Assembly: GCA_035550315.1 (NCBI GenBank)
Contig: DASZPL010000097.1
Location: forward strand, 1 to 22,880
Length of the DNA stretch: 22,880 bases
Source: DASZPL01 sp035550315
GTDB lineage: Bacteria; Actinomycetota; Actinomycetes; JAFAQI01
Direction of reading: 5' to 3'
Positions 14,378 through 20,687 of the stretch are shown here, piece by piece. The position numbers were made by a program, and so were the translations under genes. Position 1 is the first letter of the stretch; the number at the start of each line of letters is the position of its first letter. Under the pieces are notes generated by a model. It was not told the DNA's origin, made no database searches, and saw only the letters and a list, made by a program, of their open reading frames with translations.

Positions 14378-14515
14378 CTACGCCGAAAGCGCGGCGCGCC
14401 CCTTGCGGCGGCGGGCCGAGAGGATCGCGCGGCCGGCTCGCGTGCGCATCCGCAGCCGGAACCCGTGGGTCTTCGCCCGCCGGCGGTTGTTCGGCTGGAA
14501 CGTGCGCTTGCTCAC
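14378..14515 (-). CDS. rpmH: 50S ribosomal protein L34
   Basis: A 45-residue, strongly basic protein with the family sequence SKRTFQPNNRRRAKTHGFRLRMRTRAGR near the start and GRAALSA at the end. It is a structural protein of the large ribosomal subunit. The GTG at 14515 is supported by AGGAG 6 bases upstream (14522-14526). It is the first gene of the leftward rpmH-rnpA-yidD-yidC-jag-rsmG-parA-parB-gnat series and is transcribed away from dnaA. Confidence 0.97.
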   Translation of the reverse strand: MSKRTFQPNNRRRAKTHGFRLRMRTRAGRAILSARRRKGRAALSA

Positions 14516-14603
14516 GGCAGACTCCTGAGACGTACGACGAGGCGCTTCCGGGCGCATCGCAGAAAACCCGCGTGCGGGCATCACGGCTGGTGCTTCGACT
14601 GCC

Positions 14604-14633
14604 ACGGTACGGGCGGCCGAGAAGCCAGGTCAA
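14604..14633 (-). promoter_or_regulatory. Housekeeping-type promoter of rpmH
   Basis: On the minus strand TTGACC (14633-14628) and TACCGT (14609-14604) are 18 bases apart. The -35 differs from TTGACA in one base and the -10 fits the actinobacterial TANNNT pattern. Transcription would begin near 14597, giving a leader of about 80 bases before rpmH. Confidence 0.6.
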
Positions 14634-14719
14634 ACCGGCCCTCGAACGTGGCGGGCACAGCCGCCGACGACAGTCAACGCCGACACGCCGTAAGCGGTGG
14701 AAAAGTTGTGGGGAAGCGG

Positions 14720-14749
14720 TTGCTGCCGCCCGACCGGTGCTGTTAGCGT
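14720..14749 (+). promoter_or_regulatory. Candidate dnaA promoter
   Basis: TTGCTG (14720-14725) and TAGCGT (14744-14749) are 18 bases apart and fit the actinobacterial housekeeping pattern (TTGNNN, TANNNT). Transcription would start near 14756, giving a leader of about 180 bases that contains the DnaA box cluster. A weak DnaA box (14707-14715) lies just upstream. Not proven; the -35 is only a partial match. Confidence 0.45.
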
Positions 14750-14854
14750 GCGGGCCGCCGGCCTTCCCCATCGCTCTCATTCTCGGGCGACGCACCTCGT
14801 GTGATGACGTCGGCTCGGCGCTGGCCCGGTGACCTCGATCCGGACATCCGTCGT

Positions 14855-14887
14855 TGATCCACAGCCTGTGGATCACCGTGTGGATGA
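14855..14887. promoter_or_regulatory. Inverted DnaA box pair plus third box in the dnaA leader
   Basis: TGATCCACA (14855-14863) and TGTGGATCA (14867-14875) are inverted copies; with the flanking G and C they form a palindrome with two 10-bp arms around one central base. TGTGGATGA (14879-14887) adds a third site 12 bp further. Each differs by one base from the E. coli box TTATCCACA or its complement. Binding here would place DnaA on its own leader, 50-80 bases before the GTG, consistent with autoregulation. Confidence 0.7.
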
Positions 14888-14938
14888 CGGCTCGTGGAGC
14901 CAGCACGACGCGTATGGGGTGGCAACCAGGGAGCCGGC

Positions 14939-16387
14939 GTGACCGAAGGCATCAGCGAGGGCATCAGCGCTCCAGCCGTCGATCTGGACGGGGTCTGGGG
15001 GCGCGCGATCGCGGGGCTCGACGACGAGGTGGTGTCGGCCCAGCAGCGAGCGTGGCTCCGGCTGACCAAGCCGCTCGGGTTCGTGCAGAACACCATGGTC
15101 CTGGCGACCCCGAACGAGTTCGCCCGGGACGTGATCGACACCCGGCTGCGGCCGGTGGTCAGCGCCGCGCTGTCCCACCAGATCGGCACCGAGGTCCGGG
15201 TCGCGGTCACGGTCGAGCCCGGCGTCGACCCGAGCTCCGAGGTCGAGGCCCCCGCCGAGGTGGTCGACCCCTACCCACCCTCGGATGACCACGCCACGCC
15301 GCCGACCCCCGAGCCGGTCCCGGCGCGGCCGAGGCCGGAGCCACTCGGCGAGTCCGCCCGGCTGAACCCGAAATACCAGTTCGAGACGTTCGTTATCGGC
15401 TCGAGCAACCGGTTCGCCCACGCCGCCGCAGTCGCCGTCGCCGAAGTGCCGGCGAAGGCCTACAACCCGCTGTTCATCTACGGCGACTCCGGGCTCGGCA
15501 AGACCCACCTGCTGCACGCCATCGGCAACTACACCCGCACCTTGGCCCCGGCCGCGCGGGTGCGGTACGTGAGCTCGGAGGAGTTCACCAACGACTTCAT
15601 CAACTCGATCCGCGACGGGCGCAGCGAAGCCTTCCGCAAGCGCTACCGCAGCATCGACGTACTGCTCGTCGACGACATCCAGTTCCTGGAGAACAAGGAG
15701 CAGACCCAGGAGGAGTTCTTCCACACCTTCAACAGCCTGCACAACGCGAACAAGCAGATCGTGATCTCCAGCGACCGCACCCCGAAGCAGCTGGTGACGC
15801 TGGAAGACCGGCTGCGCAACCGGTTCGAATGGGGGCTGCTGACCGACATCCAGCCGCCGGAGCTCGAGACCCGCATCGCGATCCTGAGCAAGAAGGCGGC
15901 GGCCGAGCGGCTGGACGTGCCGAGCGAGGTGCTGGAGTTCATCGCCAGCAAGATCGCGCGCAACATTCGCGAGCTGGAGGGTGCCCTCATCCGGGTCACC
16001 GCGTTCGCCAGCCTCAACCGGCAGCCGGTCGACCTGGCGCTCGCCGAGGTGGTACTGAAGGACCTGATCGCGGACGCGGCCGGCACCGAGATCACGGCGC
16101 CGACGATCATGGCGCAGACCGCGGCGTACTTCTCCATCTCGATGGAGGAGCTGTGCGGCTCCTCCCGCAGCCGGGTGCTAGTCCAGGCCCGGCAGGTGGC
16201 GATGTACCTGTGCCGGGAGCTGACCGACCTGTCACTGCCCAAGATCGGTCAGCACTTCGGCGGCCGCGACCACACCACGGTGATGCACGCCGACCGCAAG
16301 ATCCGGTCGCTGATGGCCGAACGCCGATCGGTCTACACCCAGGTCAGCGAGCTGACCAACCGGATCAAGTCGCAAGCGCACGCCTGA
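14939..16387 (+). CDS. dnaA: Chromosomal replication initiator protein DnaA
   Basis: A 482-residue AAA+ initiator that binds DnaA boxes and opens oriC. Domain I is at about 10-85 (VWGRAIAGLDDEVVSAQQRAWL), followed by a short Pro/Glu-rich domain II (about 95-140). Domain III begins at LNPKYQFETFVIGSSNRFAHAA, with Walker A GDSGLGKT (182-189) and Walker B LLVDDIQF (242-249). Domain IV carries the DNA-binding helix-turn-helix with the signature GRDHTTVMHADRKI. The GTG at 14939 follows AGGGAG by 5 bases; an in-frame GTG at 14894 has no such site. Domain II is short compared with Streptomyces. The likely oriC lies directly downstream. Confidence 0.98.
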   Translation: MTEGISEGISAPAVDLDGVWGRAIAGLDDEVVSAQQRAWLRLTKPLGFVQNTMVLATPNEFARDVIDTRLRPVVSAALSHQIGTEVRVAVTVEPGVDPSSEVEAPAEVVDPYPPSDDHATPPTPEPVPARPRPEPLGESARLNPKYQFETFVIGSSNRFAHAAAVAVAEVPAKAYNPLFIYGDSGLGKTHLLHAIGNYTRTLAPAARVRYVSSEEFTNDFINSIRDGRSEAFRKRYRSIDVLLVDDIQFLENKEQTQEEFFHTFNSLHNANKQIVISSDRTPKQLVTLEDRLRNRFEWGLLTDIQPPELETRIAILSKKAAAERLDVPSEVLEFIASKIARNIRELEGALIRVTAFASLNRQPVDLALAEVVLKDLIADAAGTEITAPTIMAQTAAYFSISMEELCGSSRSRVLVQARQVAMYLCRELTDLSLPKIGQHFGGRDHTTVMHADRKIRSLMAERRSVYTQVSELTNRIKSQAHA

Positions 16388-16422
16388 CGGCCGGCCGGTT
16401 TCGTGATCAAGGATGCACAGCC

Positions 16423-16443
16423 TGGGGACAACGTTGTGGACGC
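16423..16443 (-). promoter_or_regulatory. DnaA boxes 1 and 2 of oriC
   Basis: TGGGGACAA (16423-16431, 8 of 9) and TGTGGACGC (16435-16443, 7 of 9) read in the same minus-strand direction, start to start 12 bp apart, close to one helical turn. Confidence 0.55.
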
Positions 16444-16481
16444 TGCTGGGGTCAATCACCACGGCTTTCCGGGCCGGGCAG

Positions 16482-16490
16482 CTGTCCACC
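16482..16490 (+). promoter_or_regulatory. DnaA box 3 of oriC (weak)
   Basis: CTGTCCACC matches TTGTCCACA at 7 of 9 positions, including the central TGTCCAC. Confidence 0.45.
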
Positions 16491-16567
16491 GGCTGACCAC
16501 CGGCCTCGCCCGGGTTCCCACAACCTCGGTGCGTCCCGGCCACGCGGCTGACCTGCGTAAATGGCAG

Positions 16568-16585
16568 TTGTCCCCAATGTCCACT
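16568..16585 (+). promoter_or_regulatory. Abutting DnaA boxes 4 and 5 of oriC
   Basis: TTGTCCCCA (16568-16576, 8 of 9) is directly followed by ATGTCCACT (16577-16585, 7 of 9) in the same orientation. The pair lies 26 bp before the A/T-only tract, a geometry that could load DnaA beside the unwinding site. Confidence 0.6.
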
Positions 16586-16611
16586 GGTCAGACGACCGCT
16601 ACTCGTTCTCC

Positions 16612-16621
16612 AAATATTTTT
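16612..16621. other. AT-rich tract, candidate DNA unwinding element
   Basis: Ten consecutive A or T bases (AAATATTTTT), the longest such run I noticed in this very GC-rich window. It is flanked by DnaA boxes on both sides, so it is the natural place for strand opening. Confidence 0.5.
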
Positions 16622-16641
16622 GTCAGGTCTAGAAACGACAC

Positions 16642-16650
16642 TGTGGACGT
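16642..16650 (-). promoter_or_regulatory. DnaA box 6 of oriC (weak)
   Basis: TGTGGACGT is a 7-of-9 match to the complement of TTGTCCACA, 20 bp downstream of the AT-rich tract and 52 bp before the dnaN start. Confidence 0.45.
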
Positions 16651-16701
16651 GACGCCGATCCCAGCGATCCGGCGGGTTCCACGGTCGGAAGGCGGTTCAG
16701 C

Positions 16702-17835
16702 ATGAAGATCCGGGTCGAGCGTGACGGCTTTGCCGACGCCGTGAACTGGGCGGCGCGGATCCTGCCGCAGAAGGCGCAGCTGCCGGTGCTCGCGGGGCTG
16801 CGGATCGACGCCGCCGGCGACGGGGCGGTGGCGCTGTCCGGCTTCGACTACGAAGTCTCGGCCCGGGCGCAGGTCGACGGCACGATCGCCGAGGCCGGCA
16901 CGGTCCTAGTGCCGGGGCGGCTGCTCGCCGAGATCACCCGCAGCCTGCCGGCCGCGCCGATCGACTGCGTGACCGACGGTTCCCGGTTGGTGGTGACCTG
17001 CGGTTCGGCGCGGTTCACATTGCCGACGTTGCCGCTCGAGGAGTACCCGACGCTGCCGGAGCTGCCGGCCGTCAGTGGCTCGATCGGCAGCGACCACTTC
17101 GCGGCCGCGGTGACGGCGGTGGCGGTGGCGGCCGGTCGCGACGACGCGCTTCCGGTGCTGACCGGGGTCCGGATCGAGGTCGACGGCGAGCAGCTGACGC
17201 TGGCCGCGACGGACCGCTACCGGCTAGCCGTGCGAACGCTGCGCTGGGCGCCGACCGACCCGGGGATACAGGCGACCGCACTCGTCCCGGCCCGAACCCT
17301 GGCCGACGCGGTGCGCACGCTGACGACCGGTGCCGAGGTCAACTTCGCGCTGTCGTCCGGCGACACCGGCGAAGGTCTGCTCGGGCTCGCCGGCGGGACG
17401 CGGCAGACCACGACCCGACTGATCGACGGCGAGTTCCCGAAGTACCGGTCGCTGCTGCCCGAGACCTCGAGCGCCACCGCCAGCATCGACGCGGCCGCGC
17501 TGACCGACGCGGTCCGCCGGGTGGCACTGGTGGCATCGCGCACCTCGCCGGTGCGGCTGAGCTTCGGACCGGACGGCCTGGCGCTGGAGGCCGGCGGGCT
17601 CGACGAGGCCGAGGCGGCCGAGGCGCTGCCAGCCGAATTCGACGGCGAGCCGCTGACCATCGCCTTCAACCCGACGTACCTGCTCGACGGGCTCGGCTCG
17701 CTCGACTCCGACGAGGCGCAGCTGGCCTTCAACGGGCCGACCAAGCCGGCGGTCCTGACCGGGAAGTCGGGGGACGGCGAAGGCAGCGACCACCGCTACC
17801 TGCTGATGCCGGTCCGATTGGCTACTGCGTCCTGA
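16702..17835 (+). CDS. dnaN: DNA polymerase III beta subunit (sliding clamp)
   Basis: A 377-residue clamp, the usual length; the homodimeric ring tethers DNA polymerase III to DNA. The N-terminus MKIRVERDGFADAVNWAARILP and the C-terminus HRYLLMPVRL are family hallmarks, and the conserved internal strands include LTLAATDRYRLAVRTL and DGEFPKYRSLLP. The three repeated clamp folds span about 1-120, 125-245 and 250-377. The ATG at 16702 has GGAAGG (16687-16692) 9 bases upstream. It immediately follows oriC and is separated from gnd by 61 bp. Confidence 0.98.
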   Translation: MKIRVERDGFADAVNWAARILPQKAQLPVLAGLRIDAAGDGAVALSGFDYEVSARAQVDGTIAEAGTVLVPGRLLAEITRSLPAAPIDCVTDGSRLVVTCGSARFTLPTLPLEEYPTLPELPAVSGSIGSDHFAAAVTAVAVAAGRDDALPVLTGVRIEVDGEQLTLAATDRYRLAVRTLRWAPTDPGIQATALVPARTLADAVRTLTTGAEVNFALSSGDTGEGLLGLAGGTRQTTTRLIDGEFPKYRSLLPETSSATASIDAAALTDAVRRVALVASRTSPVRLSFGPDGLALEAGGLDEAEAAEALPAEFDGEPLTIAFNPTYLLDGLGSLDSDEAQLAFNGPTKPAVLTGKSGDGEGSDHRYLLMPVRLATAS

Positions 17836-17896
17836 GCACGGGAATGGGCCTAGCCGTAACGGGGCGAACCCGCGTGGGCGCATGAGGAGGTAGCCG

Positions 17897-18853
17897 GTGG
17901 AGCTCGGCATGATCGGCCTGGGCCGGATGGGCGGCAACATGGCCGAGCGGCTGCGCCGCGGCGGTCACACGATTGTCGGTTTCGACCGGGCCGCGGACAG
18001 TGGCCGCGACGTCGACAGCGTCGAGGCCTTGGTCGGCCGGCTGGCCGCGCCGCGGGCGGTTTGGGTGATGGTCCCGGCCGGCGGCCCGACCACCGACACC
18101 GTGCGGGCGTTAGGTGAGCTGCTCGAGCCGGGCGACCTCGTGGTCGACGGCGGCAACTCCCGTTACACCGACGACCAGGTGCACGCGGCGGCGCTCGCCG
18201 AGCGGCAGATCGGGTTCGTGGACTGCGGCGTCTCCGGTGGCGTGTGGGGGCTGACCGAGGGTTACGCGCTGATGGCCGGCGGCAGTGCCGACAACATCGC
18301 GCGGCTGCAGCCGATCTTCGACACCCTCAAACCGCCCGGCGACGCCGGCTTCGTCCACGCCGGCGCGGTCGGGGCCGGCCACTTCGCGAAGATGGTGCAC
18401 AACGGCATCGAGTACGGCGTGATGCAGGCCTACGCCGAGGGCTGGGAGCTGCTCGAGGCCACCGACCTGGTCACCGACGTCCGCGCCACCTTCGAGTCCT
18501 GGCAGCAGGGCACGGTCATCCGGTCGTGGCTGCTCGACCTCGCGGTCCGAGCGCTCGAGCAAGACGCCCACCTGGCCGGGTTGCGCGGATTCGCGCAGGA
18601 CTCCGGCGAAGGCCGCTGGACCGTGCAGGCCGCGGTCGACCACGCGGTGCCGCTGCCGGTGATCACCGCGGCGCTGTTCGCGCGGTTCGCCTCGCGGCAG
18701 GAGGACTCGCCGGCGATGCGGATGGTGGCCGCGTTGCGCGCGCAGTTCGGCGGTCACGCCGTGGAGTCGGCGAAGGGCGCCGACGCGCCGGGCGCCGACG
18801 TCGATCCCGCGACCGCGCCCGGCTCGGCCGCCGACGCCTACCCTGCGGGCTAG
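17897..18853 (+). CDS. gnd: 6-phosphogluconate dehydrogenase, decarboxylating (short form)
   Basis: A 318-residue member of the short 6-phosphogluconate dehydrogenase family (GntZ/YqeC-like), clearly smaller than the ~470-residue classical enzyme. It oxidises and decarboxylates 6-phosphogluconate to ribulose 5-phosphate; many short forms prefer NAD. The dinucleotide-binding loop GLGRMGGNM is at the N-terminus, DGGNSRYTDD and DCGVSGGVWGLTEGYALMAGG line the substrate site, and the catalytic Lys lies in GHFAKMVHNGIEYG. The GTG start has AGGAGG (17885-17890) 6 bases upstream, one of the strongest ribosome-binding sites in the window. Its last 25 residues are Ala/Asp/Gly-rich and probably disordered. 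The dnaN-gnd-recF order is common in actinobacteria. Confidence 0.96.
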   Translation: MELGMIGLGRMGGNMAERLRRGGHTIVGFDRAADSGRDVDSVEALVGRLAAPRAVWVMVPAGGPTTDTVRALGELLEPGDLVVDGGNSRYTDDQVHAAALAERQIGFVDCGVSGGVWGLTEGYALMAGGSADNIARLQPIFDTLKPPGDAGFVHAGAVGAGHFAKMVHNGIEYGVMQAYAEGWELLEATDLVTDVRATFESWQQGTVIRSWLLDLAVRALEQDAHLAGLRGFAQDSGEGRWTVQAAVDHAVPLPVITAALFARFASRQEDSPAMRMVAALRAQFGGHAVESAKGADAPGADVDPATAPGSAADAYPAG

Positions 18854-18864
18854 GTCCGGCCACC

Positions 18865-19989
18865 GTGCACTTGCGCCAGCTCGAGGTCAGCGACTTCCGG
18901 TCGTACGCCGCGGCCGCCCTCGATCTGGAACCCGGCATCACGGCGCTGGTCGGCCCGAACGGCCAGGGCAAGACGAACCTGGTCGAAGCGGTCGGCTACC
19001 TCGCGATTCAGGCCAGTCACCGGGTGGCGCATGACGCGCCCCTGGTCCGCTCGGGCGCCGAGCGGGCGGTCGTCCGCGGCGTCGTCGTGACGGCCGGCCG
19101 CGACACGCTCGTCGAGGTGGAGATCACGCCCGGTAAGGCGAACCGGGCCCGGGTGGGCGGCGCGCCGCTGAGCCGCGCTCGGGACGCCGTCGGCGTGCTG
19201 CGCACCGTGCTGTTCGCGCCGGAGGACCTGGCCGTCGTGAAGGGCGACCCCGCGGAACGGCGGCGCTACCTCGACGACCTGCTGGTCGCTCGGACCCCGC
19301 GCTACGCGGCCGTGCGCGCCGACTACGACCGGGTGCTGAAGCAGCGCAATGCATTGCTGAAATCCGCCGGGCAGGCCCGCCGGGCGGGCAGCGACCTGCG
19401 CACCCTCGATGTCTGGGACAGCCACCTGGCGGATGCCGGCGGCGCGCTGCTCGCCGGCCGGCACGAGCTGGTGCACGCGCTGCGGCCGCTGGTCGACAAG
19501 GCGTACGCCGCGGTGAGCCGGGGCGGCGGCGCAGTCACGCTCGACTACAGCTCGTCGCTGCCCGCCGAGCTCGCGGACAGCACCGACCGGGACGTGCTGG
19601 TCGCGGCGCTCGGCGCCGAGCTGGCGCAGCTCCGCGACCGGGAGCTCGAACGGGGGGTGACGCTTGCCGGACCGCATCGTGACGACCTGCTGCTCGGCAT
19701 CGACGGGCTGCCGGCAAAGGGCTACGCCAGCCACGGCGAGTCCTGGTCGCTTGCGCTCGGGCTTCGGCTCGCCGGCTACGACCTGCTCTGCGCCGACGGT
19801 GGTGAGCCGGTGCTGATCCTCGACGACGTCTTCGCCGAGCTGGACGACGGCCGCCGTGGCGCGCTGGCGGAGCTGGTCGCGCCGGCCGAGCAGGTGTTGA
19901 TCACGGCGGCGGTCGCGGCCGACGTACCGCCCCAGTTGCAGGGTGCCCGATGGGATGTCGCGGAAGGTGAGGTCCACCGTGTCCGTTGA
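18865..19989 (+). CDS. recF: DNA replication and repair protein RecF
   Basis: A 374-residue SMC-like ATPase that promotes RecA loading at single-strand gaps. MHLRQLEVSDFRSY and Walker A GPNGQGKT (30-37) are at the N-terminus; the PEDLAVVKGDPAERRRYLDDLL block follows, then the ABC signature-like region around SHGESWSLALGLRLA and Walker B LILDDVFAELD near the C-terminus. The GTG start lies 11 bases after the gnd stop; the Shine-Dalgarno sequence is poor, and coupling to gnd may help. The open frame runs upstream through gnd, but only from 18865 does it match the family. Its end overlaps the next gene by 11 bases. Confidence 0.97.
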   Translation: MHLRQLEVSDFRSYAAAALDLEPGITALVGPNGQGKTNLVEAVGYLAIQASHRVAHDAPLVRSGAERAVVRGVVVTAGRDTLVEVEITPGKANRARVGGAPLSRARDAVGVLRTVLFAPEDLAVVKGDPAERRRYLDDLLVARTPRYAAVRADYDRVLKQRNALLKSAGQARRAGSDLRTLDVWDSHLADAGGALLAGRHELVHALRPLVDKAYAAVSRGGGAVTLDYSSSLPAELADSTDRDVLVAALGAELAQLRDRELERGVTLAGPHRDDLLLGIDGLPAKGYASHGESWSLALGLRLAGYDLLCADGGEPVLILDDVFAELDDGRRGALAELVAPAEQVLITAAVAADVPPQLQGARWDVAEGEVHRVR

Positions 19990-20479
19990 GCCACAGCCAC
20001 TGCCGGAACTCCCGGCCGACCCCGCGCGCCGGTTGCTGGCTCGCGCCCGCCGAGCCGCGCCCGTCGGCGGCCGGGCCCGGCCGCGACCGACCGACCAAGC
20101 GTGGAGTGGCGCGGCCGCCGACGGCCGGGACCCGATGCCGCTGGGGGCCGCGGTGACCGACCTGGTGCGGGCCCGCGACTGGGAACGACCGCTGCAAGCC
20201 GCCGGCTTGCTGCCCCGCTGGGGCCACATCGTCGGGCCCGAGGTGGCCGCTCATTGCCGGCCCGAGCGCCTGGACGCCGGCGAGCTGGTCTGCGTGGCCG
20301 AGTCCACCGCCTGGGCGACCCAGCTGCGGCTGCTCAACCGGCAGCTGCTGGCCCGGATCGCCGCCGAGGTCGGACCCGACGTCGTGACCCGGATCCGGGT
20401 GCATGGCCCGAGCGCGCCGGACTGGCGTCACGGGCCGCTGCGGGTGCGCGGGCGCGGCCCCCGCGACACCTACGGCTGA
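19979..20479 (+). CDS. dciA: DciA-type replicative helicase loader/operator (DUF721)
   Basis: A 166-residue DUF721 protein. The first 60 residues are Pro/Arg-rich and probably disordered; the conserved domain follows (GAAVTDLVRARDWERPL, then LPRWGHIVGPEVAAHCRPERLDAGELVCVAESTAWATQLRLL, with the typical Trp-containing core). DciA is the widespread bacterial partner of the DnaB helicase in lineages without DnaC/DnaI; the mycobacterial counterpart is Rv0004, in the same place. The GTG at 19979 is supported by GGAAGGTGAGG (19962-19972) and overlaps the recF end by 11 bases. Confidence 0.92.
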   Translation: MSVEPQPLPELPADPARRLLARARRAAPVGGRARPRPTDQAWSGAAADGRDPMPLGAAVTDLVRARDWERPLQAAGLLPRWGHIVGPEVAAHCRPERLDAGELVCVAESTAWATQLRLLNRQLLARIAAEVGPDVVTRIRVHGPSAPDWRHGPLRVRGRGPRDTYG

Positions 20480-20552
20480 TCGGGTCGTAGCGGCGTACGA
20501 CGTCGGCTCCCGCGTGGGGGGACCAACGGCCACCCGGATTCGCGCGCCACAA

Positions 20553-20561
20553 GTGTCCACA
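20553..20561 (+). promoter_or_regulatory. DnaA-box-like site upstream of gyrB
   Basis: GTGTCCACA differs from TTGTCCACA in only the first base. It lies 37 bp upstream of the -10-like hexamer of gyrB, outside oriC. Confidence 0.5.
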
Positions 20562-20569
20562 GGCCGGTC

Positions 20570-20592
20570 AAAGGCCGTTCTGGACGGCCTTT
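20570..20592. terminator. 9-bp-arm dyad between dciA and gyrB: possible terminator or operator
   Basis: AAAGGCCGT (20570-20578) and ACGGCCTTT (20584-20592) are perfect inverted repeats with a 5-base loop. The RNA hairpin ends in U residues and starts with A residues, like a bidirectional intrinsic terminator for the dnaN-dciA operon. The dyad also covers the -35 region of the candidate gyrB promoter, so it could be an operator. The sequence does not decide. Confidence 0.5.
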
Positions 20593-20597
20593 CCAGG

Positions 20598-20603
20598 TAA
20601 GAT
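20598..20603 (+). promoter_or_regulatory. Candidate -10 element of the gyrB promoter
   Basis: TAAGAT fits the TANNNT pattern and lies 5 bp after the dyad. No clear -35 is seen at 17-18 bp (the dyad is there). The leader to the gyrB start would be about 78 bases. Confidence 0.4.
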
Positions 20604-20687
20604 GGACAGCGAATCCCGGCACAACGGGGCGCAGATGGCGCTCAGCCGAATGCTGGCCGGGTGCAGCGCCGACCGGGAGAGGGCCTC

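Larger units (their letters stand above)
14516..14938. other. rpmH-dnaA divergent intergenic region
   Basis: This 423-bp stretch carries no convincing gene. It holds a leftward promoter (14604-14633), a rightward promoter (14720-14749), a DnaA-box-like site TGTGGGGAA (14707-14715), the inverted DnaA box pair and third box (14855-14887) and the dnaA ribosome-binding site AGGGAG (14928-14933). In the rpmH leader, a short hairpin CCCG/CGGG (14567-14578) is followed on the minus strand by four Ts. Confidence 0.8.
16388..16701. other. oriC: Probable chromosomal origin oriC (dnaA-dnaN intergenic region)
   Basis: This 314-bp region has no credible gene and is less GC-rich than its surroundings. It contains six DnaA-box-like sites: TGGGGACAA (16423-16431) and TTGTCCCCA (16568-16576), each one base from the actinobacterial consensus TTGTCCACA or its complement, and four 7-of-9 matches (16435-16443, 16482-16490, 16577-16585, 16642-16650). 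The all-A/T stretch at 16612-16621 is the best unwinding-element candidate. In Streptomyces and Mycobacterium the origin occupies this same interval. The box list is by eye and may be incomplete. Confidence 0.85.

Noticed and set aside
16403..16705. 100-codon frame crossing the dnaA-dnaN interval
   Set aside because: It runs through the DnaA boxes and AT tract, has no Shine-Dalgarno sequence, overlaps the dnaN start, and resembles no protein I know.
17842..17870. GGAAT before gnd as another SigR-type promoter
   Set aside because: Eighteen bases downstream the sequence is GCG rather than GTT, so the -10 half is missing.
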